In this document: positions 52,919-61,401 of the stretch, one piece after another | Position numbering within the stretch: position 1 is the stretch's first letter | How the letters are laid out: each line of letters starts with the position of its first letter | From: Niveibacterium terrae | Lineage (GTDB): Bacteria > Pseudomonadota > Gammaproteobacteria > Burkholderiales > Rhodocyclaceae | Assembly: GCF_048213115.1 (NCBI RefSeq) | Contig: NZ_CP172404.1 | Coordinates: 1,736,001-1,800,000, forward strand | Direction of reading: 5' to 3' | Length of the DNA stretch: 64,000 bases | Made by a program: the position numbers and the translations under genes | The notes under the pieces: model-generated | Told to the model about the DNA's origin: nothing | The model's database searches: none | The model's input: the letters and a program-made list of their open reading frames with translations, nothing else

Positions 52919-55192
52919 TCAGTAGTCCAGTTTCACGGTCAGCGCGAAGTTGCGACCGGGTTGCGTATAGAACTCCGGCGCCAGATCGTTCGCGGTCAGG
53001 CCGGCGCGGCGCACATCGCCCCACAGGTAGTAGCTCTTGTCGAACACGTTGTTCAGCGCGACGTTGATCCTGACCCTGGACTGGATCTGCCACCAGGCCG
53101 ACAGGTCATTGACCCCGTAGCCCGAGGGACGGTAGTAGTCGGTGCTGGACGTGTCGATGTGCTCCTTGCCCGAAGCCGCGCGCAGCCGCCACTCGGCGCC
53201 CCACTTGTCGGACGGGGTCCAGGCCGCGGCGACGCTGATGCGCTTGGGCTCGACGCTGTTGAGCGGCTCGCCGGTCGAGGTGACCGAGCCCTGCGTGACC
53301 GCCAGCGCGGCGCTCAGGCGCAGGGCCGGCAGAGCCTGCCAGTAGCCGCGCAGCTCGCCGCCGCGGATCACGACGCCGTCGAGGTTCTGGTACTGGTAGG
53401 TCGAGTAGCCGGTGACGCCTCTGGGGTCTCCCGAGGGGAGCAGCGTGTATTCGATGAATTTGCTGTAGTGGTTCTGGTAGAGCGAGAACTGGCCGCCCCA
53501 GCGCGGGCCCGCATACTTGGAGCCGATCTCGACGCTGCGGCTGGTCTCGGGCTCGAGCTCGGGGTTGCCGATTACCGCGTAGCGCTGCGATCCGTTCGCG
53601 AACCAGCGGTTCAGCTCCTCGTAGTTCGGACCGCGGTAGCCCTCGACGTACTGCGCATAGAGGTTCCAGTCCGGGCTCATCGCATAGAGCGCGGCGAGCT
53701 TGGGCGAGAGGTGGCTGTCCGACTTGCTGACCGCGCTGCGCCCGTCGGTGCGCTTGTAGAGCGGATCGTCTTCGGGAGAGAGCTTGAAGCTGTCGAAGCG
53801 CAGGCCGGGGACCAGGCTGAGGGCGCCGACACGGATCTCGTCCTGGGCGAAGAGGCCGAGCTGGTCGGTGTGACCGCGCGGATAGTCGGTGCGCGGATAG
53901 GTGTCGCCGATCAGCGTGTTCGAGCTCGCACCGGTGGCCAGGTTGGTCCAGGTCATGTATTTGGCTTCCTCGGTCCGCGTGCGCAGTAGGTCCGCTCCCC
54001 AGGTGGCCTGCTGGGGCAGCCACAGCGTGAAGGCTTTCTCCTGCTGCACCGAGAGACCGGTGTGGCTCTGCCGGTAAGCGAAGTTCTGATCGACGCGGCA
54101 GTTCGTCGTGCCGGCGCTCGATGCCGAGCAGCTCGAAGAGGTGTTCGTGCGCAGCTGCAGGTTCTCGTTGTCGGTGGCCTGGCGCTGCGCGTAGAGCCGG
54201 ACCGCGAGGCTGTCGAACCAGCTCGCGGTCGGCGTGTAGTCGTAGTCGAGCACGATGCGGTCGCGCTGCAGCGAGTCGGAGCCGAGGTTGGTCGTGATCC
54301 GCGCGAGGCTCGCGGTGTTGCCGACGCGCTGGGCGTCGACGTCGGTCTGGCTCTCCTTGTGCTCCAGCGTTAGTTTGAAGCGGTGCGCGGCGCTGGGCGT
54401 GAAGACGACTTTGCCGAGCAGGTCGGTCTTTTTCCAGGAGAGCGGGTTCGGTGCGCTGCGCGTGCGGCCCTGCACTGCGACGTCGCCCTGGTTGTCGGTC
54501 TCCTGGCCGTGGGCTTGACCGACCATCAGCAGGCTCTGGAGCTTGTCGCCGCCAGTCGCGAGGTAGGCGGTGCTCCGCGTGCTCTTGTCGGCCGAGTAAT
54601 AGCCCAGCGAGGCGCCGGTCGCGAAGCTGCGGCCCTTGAGCAGATCCGCGGGGTCCAGGGTCAGGAAGCCGACCACGCCACCGATCGCATCCGAGCCGTA
54701 GAGGCTGGAGCTCGGGCCGCGCACGATCTCGATCTGTTTGAGAAATTCGACGAAAGGCAGGTCGCGGTTGTTCGCGTCGTAGTTGGTCGTGCCCGGGCTG
54801 CGGAAATCTGCGCCGCGTACGCCATCGGTCAGCATCAGCACGCGATTGTCCTCGATGCCGCGAATGTTGATGGTGCCCTCGCCGAAGCGGCGCGAATCGC
54901 CCGGCAGACTCACGTCGGGCTCGTCGGCCAGCGCGCGGGTCAACGAGGTCGCGCCGCTTCGCTCGATCTGCTTGCGCGTCGTCGCGGTCACGGTGCCGGC
55001 CACGTCCTTGGTCTGGGCTTCGGAGCGGGTGGCCGTGACGACGACGTCCTTCAGTTCGGTCTCGGTCGGCGTGGCCGCTTGCACTTGGCTGGCCAGTGGC
55101 CAGGCGCAGAGGATTGCCAGCGCGAGGCGCTGAGGCCTGAATCGTTCGGTCTGGGGGGCTGCGCGGCGCGCGGCGCTGTCTTTTTTTGCCAT
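52919..55192 (-). CDS. hmuR: TonB-dependent heme/hemoglobin-type outer-membrane receptor
   Basis: The 757-residue receptor has a signal peptide (LALAILCAWPLASQVQA) and TonB-box-like ELKDVVVTATR. The plug domain contains NIRGIEDNRVLMLTDGVRG and VEIVRGPSSSLYGSDAIGG-like sequence, and the 22-strand barrel ends in ALTVKLDY. GYRGPNYEELNR (about 515) and NPELEPETS (about 541) resemble the FRAP and NPNL boxes of heme receptors, with the histidine between them absent. The C-terminal NVFDKSYYLWGDVRRAG is also heme-receptor-like. ATG 55192 follows AGGAA. It is the first gene of the operon, with a Fur-like box in its promoter. Confidence 0.92.
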   Translation of the reverse strand: MAKKDSAARRAAPQTERFRPQRLALAILCAWPLASQVQAATPTETELKDVVVTATRSEAQTKDVAGTVTATTRKQIERSGATSLTRALADEPDVSLPGDSRRFGEGTINIRGIEDNRVLMLTDGVRGADFRSPGTTNYDANNRDLPFVEFLKQIEIVRGPSSSLYGSDAIGGVVGFLTLDPADLLKGRSFATGASLGYYSADKSTRSTAYLATGGDKLQSLLMVGQAHGQETDNQGDVAVQGRTRSAPNPLSWKKTDLLGKVVFTPSAAHRFKLTLEHKESQTDVDAQRVGNTASLARITTNLGSDSLQRDRIVLDYDYTPTASWFDSLAVRLYAQRQATDNENLQLRTNTSSSCSASSAGTTNCRVDQNFAYRQSHTGLSVQQEKAFTLWLPQQATWGADLLRTRTEEAKYMTWTNLATGASSNTLIGDTYPRTDYPRGHTDQLGLFAQDEIRVGALSLVPGLRFDSFKLSPEDDPLYKRTDGRSAVSKSDSHLSPKLAALYAMSPDWNLYAQYVEGYRGPNYEELNRWFANGSQRYAVIGNPELEPETSRSVEIGSKYAGPRWGGQFSLYQNHYSKFIEYTLLPSGDPRGVTGYSTYQYQNLDGVVIRGGELRGYWQALPALRLSAALAVTQGSVTSTGEPLNSVEPKRISVAAAWTPSDKWGAEWRLRAASGKEHIDTSSTDYYRPSGYGVNDLSAWWQIQSRVRINVALNNVFDKSYYLWGDVRRAGLTANDLAPEFYTQPGRNFALTVKLDY

Positions 55193-55324
55193 CGTGATCG
55201 TTCCTGTGAGAAAGAACGCTGGCTTGCGGGCGATGGCCGCTGGCTTGCGCAAAGGGGGAGGGGCCGTGGCTCTGTTCCAACCCTTCCCGGCCCGGATGCG
55301 GTCTGCTGTCAGGGCATGGGGCGA

Positions 55325-55352
55325 ATTATATGCAAATGAGAATCATTCGCAA
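55325..55352 (-). promoter_or_regulatory. Sigma-70 promoter with overlapping Fur box (heme operon)
   Basis: On the minus strand TTGCGA (55352-55347) and TATAAT (55330-55325) are separated by 16 bases. The 19-base GCAAATGAGAATCATTCGC at 55332-55350 fills the spacer and matches the Fur consensus at 14 of 19 positions by eye. Fur-Fe would block this promoter. The site is 133 bases upstream of the receptor start. Confidence 0.85.
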
Positions 55353-55439
55353 GTAAGGCAGGATCTGTCGGAATCATCCCCAGGCTTTCGCGCGGCTCAG
55401 GGAGCTGATGCAGCCGGCGACGGCCGGGGGAGGACTGCG

Positions 55440-55991
55440 GTGAGCCTTCCTCGACGCATCAGCTTTGCCGACCCGGAGCGCCTGAGCCTGATCTTCGACG
55501 CGGAAAACCGCGCCGAATGGCAGAACACCGGATACATCCTCGAGCATCTGGCGTTGACGGCCGGGATGCGGGTCGCGGACGTCGGCGCGGGCACCGGCTA
55601 CTTCACCGAACTCTTCGCGCGCGAGATCATCGAGGGCGTGATCCACGCCCTCGACCCTGAGCCGAACATGCAGGCGCACATGCGCGAGCGCTTTGCCCGG
55701 GTCCGCGTCGGGGCCTGTCTTCCGGCGAACCCCTGTCTGCCGGAAGACCTCGATCTGGTCTTCCTCGCCAACGTCTATCGCTTCATCGAGGACAGGTCGG
55801 GTTTTCTCACCCGACTCGCCGAGCAGGTCGGTCTCCAGACCCGGATCGTGTTCGTCGACTTCAAAGGCGAGAGCAGCTGGGTCGGGCCGCAGCAGGCCGA
55901 AGCCGAAGTCAGGCAGGCGGGCTTCGCTGTCCGGCAGCTCGATCTCGTGGGCTGTCCGGATCACTACATCATGAGTTTCGGCAAACCCTGA
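55440..55991 (+). CDS. Class I SAM-dependent methyltransferase
   Basis: The 183-residue protein shows SAM motif I in VADVGAGTGYFTELFAREI, an acidic loop after GVIHALDPEPNM and motif IV-like DLVFLANVYRFIEDR. The fold resembles UbiE-type and related small methyltransferases. GTG 55440 follows GGGGGAGGA at good spacing; the open frame upstream enters the heme-operon promoter and is unlikely to be coding. It is divergent from the heme receptor, so the shared region may place it under Fur as well. The substrate is unknown. Confidence 0.83.
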   Translation: MSLPRRISFADPERLSLIFDAENRAEWQNTGYILEHLALTAGMRVADVGAGTGYFTELFAREIIEGVIHALDPEPNMQAHMRERFARVRVGACLPANPCLPEDLDLVFLANVYRFIEDRSGFLTRLAEQVGLQTRIVFVDFKGESSWVGPQQAEAEVRQAGFAVRQLDLVGCPDHYIMSFGKP

Positions 55992-56204
55992 ATAGAGTGA
56001 GCACTTGTCCTCCGTCTCCGGCGCAGGGCGAGTGGCATTTGGTGGTCGGAACTTCTCGCGGCAACTACTTCGTGACTGGCGCCATGCTGTGGCGCGACTA
56101 GCCAAGCTTCTCGAACGTGAAGGTGCGCATTGATTTCTTGCTGCCTCAACACTTGAGCTCAGCGGCCATTGAAAGAGCTCAGTTGGAGCGAAGAGTTGGA
56201 TGGT

Positions 56205-56525
56205 TCATTGGTTATCCCAACCAAAGAGGGCAAGCACAATATCAGGCTGACCGAGCATGGCTAGACCCAAGGCACCGAGCAAGAGGCCAAAGAGGATAGC
56301 TGGGATTCCCGTGATGTAGCCAGAAGGCTCTTGGCCTTCCCAGCCATAGGCAATACGTCGCCGATAAAGTTGAACTACCGCTCCAGCCAGAGTGGCGGCG
56401 CCAAGCCACCGCATTCCGGCACGTGAGCTGACGAACGCAAACAGCACAATCGTAACCACAAACGAAGCCCATCCGACGATGCGTCGAATCGATAGCTTTT
56501 CGGGTGAAGAATTCTGCATAACCAT
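56205..56525 (-). CDS. Small hypothetical membrane protein
   Basis: The 106-residue protein has about three hydrophobic segments: VGWASFVVTIVLFAFVSS, MRWLGAATLAGAVVQLY and IPAILFGLLLGALGLAMLG. Base composition is clearly less GC-rich than the surrounding genome. It lies in a patch (about 56.0-57.0 kb) with no recognised genes and may have been acquired by transfer. No family is recognised. The start could be 56525 or 56519. Confidence 0.6.
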   Translation of the reverse strand: MVMQNSSPEKLSIRRIVGWASFVVTIVLFAFVSSRAGMRWLGAATLAGAVVQLYRRRIAYGWEGQEPSGYITGIPAILFGLLLGALGLAMLGQPDIVLALFGWDNQ

Positions 56526-56576
56526 CTTTCGTTTGACGCGAAGGAACGTCGCAAACGCAGCTTTTGGACGATTCGT

Positions 56577-56999
56577 CTAGTAGGAATTACTAGTCGCGAC
56601 GAGGGTTGCATCGCGGAGGCTTTGATGTGTGAACGTAAGCTCTACCCCGCTAGAAAAATGGAGGAGTGCCCCGACTTCTACAGCGGAACCCCAGTAGCGA
56701 ACATCATCAAGCGTAGAGCCGACAACGCCCTTCATCTCATTGAGATTGAGAAGCACAAGTACGCTTGAAATCCGATCATTGACAGGCTCTCCTGGTATTT
56801 CTGTTTTGCGCCAGAAGATCGTGTTTCCATCGAAGCAGAGCTGTAACCAGGCATCGTTGAACTTGAAATATGCCGAGTTGGCTGGGTCAGATAGCACACC
56901 ATCAACTTGATGCTGCATGAGATAAAAACCAGAGCACGAAGCACCAAGGACCGGTGGCTCGTCGCCATTTAGATAGTACGGGGGCTGGGCGGATTTCAT
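56577..56999 (-). CDS. Hypothetical 140-residue protein
   Basis: This cytosolic-looking protein has no membrane segment. Aromatic-rich strands such as AYFKFNDAWLQLCFDGNTIFWRK and VRYWGSAVEVGALLHF suggest a beta-rich fold. Small beta-rich proteins of this sort are sometimes immunity proteins, but no toxin partner is visible. It shares the less GC-rich composition of the preceding gene and lies 51 bases upstream of it on the same strand. Confidence 0.55.
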   Translation of the reverse strand: MKSAQPPYYLNGDEPPVLGASCSGFYLMQHQVDGVLSDPANSAYFKFNDAWLQLCFDGNTIFWRKTEIPGEPVNDRISSVLVLLNLNEMKGVVGSTLDDVRYWGSAVEVGALLHFSSGVELTFTHQSLRDATLVATSNSY

Positions 57000-57233
57000 A
57001 AAAGGCTAACTTGATATGTCTGTCGCTCCTTTGCTACAGACGGCCTTCGAGTGGTCTTATTTCTGCAGGATAAAAGCCTACATCAGGTTTCATGGCGTCC
57101 GCCACCCTTCCGGGCTGGGTTCTGGGGCGGCGGGAGAATCCACTCAGGTCGCGGAGTCATCGAGAACCCGGGGCGCAGACAGCGGCCGGTGCGGCTTCCT
57201 TGCTGGCTTTCTTCGATCTGTTGGACCAAAACG

Positions 57234-57267
57234 AAAAAGCCGCTGATTCTTTCGAATCAGCGGCTTT
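57234..57267 (-). terminator. Terminator after tRNA-Ala (minus strand)
   Basis: A perfect 14-bp stem (57236-57249 with 57254-57267) has a 4-base loop. On the minus strand it is followed by T residues. It lies 8 bases beyond the tRNA 3' end. Confidence 0.9.
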
Positions 57268-57275
57268 GAATCCTG

Positions 57276-57351
<76 letters not shown>

Positions 57352-57484
57352 ACAAGAGAAGCGCATTATAGCGGGCAATTTTGCTGCCTGGCAAGCACTT
57401 TTTTTCGCCGGCCTTGTCCGGGTGGCATAATCGAGGTCTTTCCCGCATCGCCCGGGCCCGGGCTGCGGTGTTTCTGGAGCATAC

Positions 57485-60400
57485 ATGGCGCGTTATCCGG
57501 CTTACCTTCGCTTTCCTTCCGTCTGTGGTGACTCCTTGGTCTTCGTGACCGACGACGACCTCTGGTCGGCGCCGCTCTCGGGCGGAGTCGCGCGAAGGAT
57601 CTCGGGGGGCAGGGGGCTGGTCGGCTTCCCGAGGCTCTCGCCCTGCGGGCAGTGGCTCGCCTTCATCGCGACCGACGAGACCCATTCCGAGCTCTATGTG
57701 ATGCCCGCTCAGGGTGGGCCGGCTCGCCGGCTGACCTGGCTGGGCGGACAGACCCACGTCGCGGGCTGGACTACGGACGGCAAGATCCTCTTTTCGAGCA
57801 ACGCGAATCAGCCTTTCTTCCATCTGCGCCAGCTCTTCACGATCGGTCTCGACGATCCGCTGCCGACCGTGCTGCCCTGGGGGATGGCCAGCGACATCGC
57901 CTTCGGGCCGGACGGCGCCTGCGTGATCGGCCGCGATACGCGCGATCCGGCGCTGTGGAAGCGCTACCGGGGCGGCACGGCGGGTCACTTCTGGATCGAC
58001 CGCGAAGGCTCAGGCGACTTCACCCGCCTCGCGATCGCCGGGATGGGTGAGGGGGGCAGCAACCTCGCCTGTCCGATGTGGATAGGGAACAGGATCTGGT
58101 TCATCTCCGATCACGAAGGCATAGGCAATCTGTATTCCTGCGCCGTCGACGGCCAGGAGCTGCGCCGCCATACCGGACACAGCGAACACTATGTGCGCAA
58201 CGCGAGCACCGATGGCGTGAACATCGTCTATCAGTGCGGGGGCGCGATCTGGCGCCTGTCCGTCGCCGATGGTGCGAACGCCCCCGTTCCGCTCGAAGTG
58301 CCCGCCGCCCGGCCTCAGCTCGCCCGCAAGTTCGTGTCGGGCGAGGCGGCGCTCGATTCGTTCAGCCTCCATCCCGACGGCCATTCGCTGGCGCTGTGTG
58401 TGCGCGGCAAACCGGTGACCCTGCCTTTGTGGGAAGGCGCGATGCGCCAGTACGGCGAAGCCCAGGGGGTGCGTTACCGGCTGCCGTTGTGGCTCGCCGA
58501 CGCGTCCGGCGTCGCGATGATCTCGGACGAGGGCGGCGAGGAGCACCTTGAACTGCACAGCGAGGACGGCGTCAAGACGCTCAAGGGCGACTTCGGCCGC
58601 GCGATCGGCCTCTACGCTGCACCTTCTGGCCAGAAGCTGGCGCTGACCAATCACCGCAACGAGCTGTGGCTGGTCGACTTCGCGACATCCGAGGCGCGCC
58701 AGCTCGACCGCTGCGATTTCCGGCGCATCGAGGAGCCGGCCTTCTCGCCGGACGGGCGCTGGCTCGCTTATGACTTCGGCGTCTCGCGCTCGACGCGGGC
58801 GATCAAGCTGATGAATCTGGAGAGCGGCGAGCAGATCTTCGCGAGCGGCCAGGATTTCGACGACTTCTCGCCGGCCTGGGATCCGCAGGGCAAATACCTG
58901 TATTTCCTGTCGACGCGGCTCTTCGAGCCGGTCTACGACGAGGTGGTTTTCGATCTGGGCTTTCCGCGCGCGACCCAGCCTTTCCTGGTCGCTCTGCAGG
59001 AGGATGCTGCCGACCCCTTCGAGCCCGCGCCGCGCGGTTTCGGCGACGAGGACGACGGCGAGGATGAGGAGGGTGAGGGCGAGGCCGAGAAGGAAAAGCC
59101 CCCGCTGGCGATCGACCGCGAAGGGCTGATCGCGCGGATCCGCCCCTTCCCTGTTCCGGCCGGCCGCTACGGGCGGATCGAGGCCGCCGGAGAACTCGTC
59201 TACTGGACTCTGCACCCGGTCGTCGCCGAGAGCGATTCGGCCGAGGACGAGGAGCCCGACGCGTTGCTGCAGAACTGGAACTTCGAGACCCGGCAGGTCG
59301 AGACCGTGCTCGACTCCGTCGCCTGCTTCCAGCTGGCACCGGACGGAGAGGCTCTGCTGGCGGATACCGCGGACGGTCTGCGCGCCTTCAAGATCGGCGA
59401 GAAGCCCAAGGACGATCTGGCCGCCGAGGAGTTCTCGCGCGAGACCGGCTGGGTGGATCTGGACCGGGTCCAGGTTGAAATCGATCCGGCAGCCGAGTGG
59501 CGGCAGATGCTGCGCGAAGTCTGGCGCCTGCAGCGCGACCAGTTCTGGACCGCGGACATGAGTGGAGTCGACTGGGCAAGGATCTGGTCGCGCTACGCGC
59601 CCCTGCTCGACGCGATCAGCACCCGCGAAGAGCTCTCCGATCTGATCTGGGAGATGCAGGGCGAGCTGGGCACTTCGCACTGCTACGAATTCGGCGGCGA
59701 TCGCAAGCGAAGCGCGCCGCTGCCTCTGGGCTATCTGGGCGCCGATTTCGCCTGGGACGACGAGACGCAGGTCTACCGCGTCGCCCGCGTGCTCAAGGGC
59801 GATGTCTGGCGGCCCGCGCACGCCTCGCCGCTCGCCGCGATCGGCGTCTCGGTCAAGGCGGGCGAGCGTCTGCTCGCGATCGACGGTCTCGCCTGCGACC
59901 GGCTTCATCCGCCTCAGGCGAGGCTCGTTTCGCGGGCCGGGCGCAAGGTCGAACTGCTGGTCGCGAACGAGGACGGCAGCAAGCGGCGCCGCGTCGTCGC
60001 GCGCGCGCTCGCTTCCGAGGAGCCGGTGCGCTATCGCGAGTGGGTCGAGGCGCGCCGCGCGCAGGTTCATCAGGCATCAGGCGGGCGGCTGGGCTATCTG
60101 CACATCCCGGACATGGTGACCTGGGGCTTTGCCGAGTTTCACCGCTATCTGCGCACCGAGAGCCTGCGCGAAGGTCTGATCGTCGATGCGCGCTTCAACC
60201 GCGGCGGGCACGTTTCCCAGCTGCTGCTCGAAAAGCTCGCGCGCCAGGTGCTCGGCTACGACGTGTCGCGCTGGGGCGCGCCCGAGCCTTATCCGCAGAA
60301 TGCGATCGCCGGTCCGCTGGTCTGCATCACGAACCAGCACGCGGGCTCCGATGGCGACATCTTCTCGCACTGTTTCAAGCTGATGAAGCTGGGGCCGCTG

Positions 60401-60694
60401 GTCGGGACCCGGACCTGGGGGGGCGTGATCGGGATCTGGCCGCGCCATACGCTGGTCGACGGGACGGTCACGACCCAGCCCGAATTCAGCTTCTGGTTCG
60501 CCGATGTCGGCTGGGGAGTTGAAAACCGCGGCGCCGAGCCCGATCATGAAGTCGATGTCTCGCCCCAGGATCATGCGGCGGGACGCGATCCACAGCTCGA
60601 AAGGGCGGTGGCGCTGGCGCTGGAGGCGCTCGCGCGCAGGCCGGTCAAGGCGCCGGATTTCTCCGGGCGGCCACACCTGAGCCTGCCCGGATAG
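57485..60694 (+). CDS. Tricorn-like protease (S41 family)
   Basis: The 1069-residue protein has the full tricorn layout. An N-terminal six-bladed propeller is followed by a second propeller with repeats such as FPRLSPCGQWLAF and EPAFSPDGRWLAYDF. An acidic insert (about 515-535) and the C1 core domain follow (MLREVWRLQRDQFW), then a PDZ-like domain (LGADFAWDDETQVYRVARV) and the C2 core. The likely catalytic His is in GTSHCYEFGG, the nucleophile Ser in NQHAGSDGDIF and the Glu in GVENRGAEPD. It should degrade oligopeptides released by other proteases. The protein has no signal peptide and is probably cytosolic. Confidence 0.93.
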   Translation: MARYPAYLRFPSVCGDSLVFVTDDDLWSAPLSGGVARRISGGRGLVGFPRLSPCGQWLAFIATDETHSELYVMPAQGGPARRLTWLGGQTHVAGWTTDGKILFSSNANQPFFHLRQLFTIGLDDPLPTVLPWGMASDIAFGPDGACVIGRDTRDPALWKRYRGGTAGHFWIDREGSGDFTRLAIAGMGEGGSNLACPMWIGNRIWFISDHEGIGNLYSCAVDGQELRRHTGHSEHYVRNASTDGVNIVYQCGGAIWRLSVADGANAPVPLEVPAARPQLARKFVSGEAALDSFSLHPDGHSLALCVRGKPVTLPLWEGAMRQYGEAQGVRYRLPLWLADASGVAMISDEGGEEHLELHSEDGVKTLKGDFGRAIGLYAAPSGQKLALTNHRNELWLVDFATSEARQLDRCDFRRIEEPAFSPDGRWLAYDFGVSRSTRAIKLMNLESGEQIFASGQDFDDFSPAWDPQGKYLYFLSTRLFEPVYDEVVFDLGFPRATQPFLVALQEDAADPFEPAPRGFGDEDDGEDEEGEGEAEKEKPPLAIDREGLIARIRPFPVPAGRYGRIEAAGELVYWTLHPVVAESDSAEDEEPDALLQNWNFETRQVETVLDSVACFQLAPDGEALLADTADGLRAFKIGEKPKDDLAAEEFSRETGWVDLDRVQVEIDPAAEWRQMLREVWRLQRDQFWTADMSGVDWARIWSRYAPLLDAISTREELSDLIWEMQGELGTSHCYEFGGDRKRSAPLPLGYLGADFAWDDETQVYRVARVLKGDVWRPAHASPLAAIGVSVKAGERLLAIDGLACDRLHPPQARLVSRAGRKVELLVANEDGSKRRRVVARALASEEPVRYREWVEARRAQVHQASGGRLGYLHIPDMVTWGFAEFHRYLRTESLREGLIVDARFNRGGHVSQLLLEKLARQVLGYDVSRWGAPEPYPQNAIAGPLVCITNQHAGSDGDIFSHCFKLMKLGPLVGTRTWGGVIGIWPRHTLVDGTVTTQPEFSFWFADVGWGVENRGAEPDHEVDVSPQDHAAGRDPQLERAVALALEALARRPVKAPDFSGRPHLSLPG

Positions 60695-60812
60695 GCGGGT
60701 TCATAAAGTCTGCGAGGATTTTTGATGTAAAGGGGAGGGGTCAAGCCTTGTGTCATGGCCCCGGATCAGAGTACATTCACGCGTTTAGCGACGAATCGAG
60801 TCGGAGTCTGAT

Positions 60813-61184
60813 GTGAGCGGTTTCCTGTTTGGTCTCATCCTTACTGTCCATGTGCTGGTCGGCCTTGCGGTGATCGGTCTGGTTTTGTTGCAACACGGCA
60901 AAGGCGCCGATGTCGGCGCATCGTTTGGCGGTGGCGCATCGGGGAGCGTGTTCGGGTCCTCGGGCTCGGCAAACTTTCTGAGCCGGACGACGGCGGTTCT
61001 GGCGGCACTCTTTTTTGTGACCAGCCTGACGCTGACCTATATCGCGAGCCACGCGAATCGCCAGGGCGGTAGTGCGCTCGAAGGCGTTGTGCTGCCCAAG
61101 ACGCCGGCCGCCACGAAGAGTGTGCCTGCTGCGGCTTCCGCTCCGGTTGCGGCGCAATCCGCGAACCAGGACGTTCCTAAATAA
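60813..61184 (+). CDS. secG: Preprotein translocase subunit SecG
   Basis: The 123-residue protein has two transmembrane helices flanking the conserved cytosolic loop: VLVGLAVIGLVLLQHGKGAD, then SGSVFGSSGSANFLSRTTAV. An Ala/Pro-rich C-terminal tail follows. It is part of SecYEG. The start is the GTG at 60813. The order secG, tRNA-Leu, nuoA is common in Betaproteobacteria, where tpiA usually precedes secG; here a tricorn-like gene does. Confidence 0.96.
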   Translation: MSGFLFGLILTVHVLVGLAVIGLVLLQHGKGADVGASFGGGASGSVFGSSGSANFLSRTTAVLAALFFVTSLTLTYIASHANRQGGSALEGVVLPKTPAATKSVPAAASAPVAAQSANQDVPK

Positions 61185-61212
61185 TTTTCATTTAGGAATT
61201 GCGTTTTTTTTT
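61174..61212 (+). terminator. Terminator at the end of secG
   Basis: A 9-bp AT-rich stem (61174-61182 with 61190-61198) overlaps the secG stop codon and is followed, after TTGCG, by nine T. The T-run also overlaps the next promoter. Confidence 0.7.
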
Positions 61213-61226
61213 GTAGTCTGTATAAT
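61199..61226 (+). promoter_or_regulatory. Putative sigma-70 promoter of tRNA-Leu and the nuo operon
   Basis: TTGCGT (61199-61204), a 16-base spacer and a perfect TATAAT (61221-61226) lie 20 bases before the tRNA-Leu 5' end. Confidence 0.75.
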
Positions 61227-61245
61227 TCGTTTCTGTTGTGAGAGT

Positions 61246-61330
61246 GCCGACGTGGTGAAATTGGTAGACACGCCATCTTGAGGGGGTGGTGGCGCAAGCC
61301 GTATGAGTTCGAGTCTCATCGTCGGCACCA
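61246..61330 (+). tRNA. tRNA-Leu (anticodon GAG)
   Basis: An 85-base class II tRNA has acceptor GCCGACG, anticodon loop with GAG (reading CTC/CTT), a long variable arm (TGGCGCAAGCCGT), T-loop GTTCGAGTC and an encoded CCA. It sits between secG and nuoA. Confidence 0.96.
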
Positions 61331-61401
61331 GAAATTCGGAAACGCCCGCGATTCAGCGGGCGTTTTTCTGCAAGATCACAATTCCTGAAATATCCGCGAT
61401 C

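Noticed and set aside
50338..53067. A 909-codon plus-strand open frame over the CobN-like gene
   Set aside because: The minus strand carries the CobN signature, a signal peptide and overlapping operon structure. The plus frame is a shadow.
55992..56200. Possible small genes on either strand after the methyltransferase
   Set aside because: The frames are short, lack good ribosome-binding sites and show no recognisable protein pattern.
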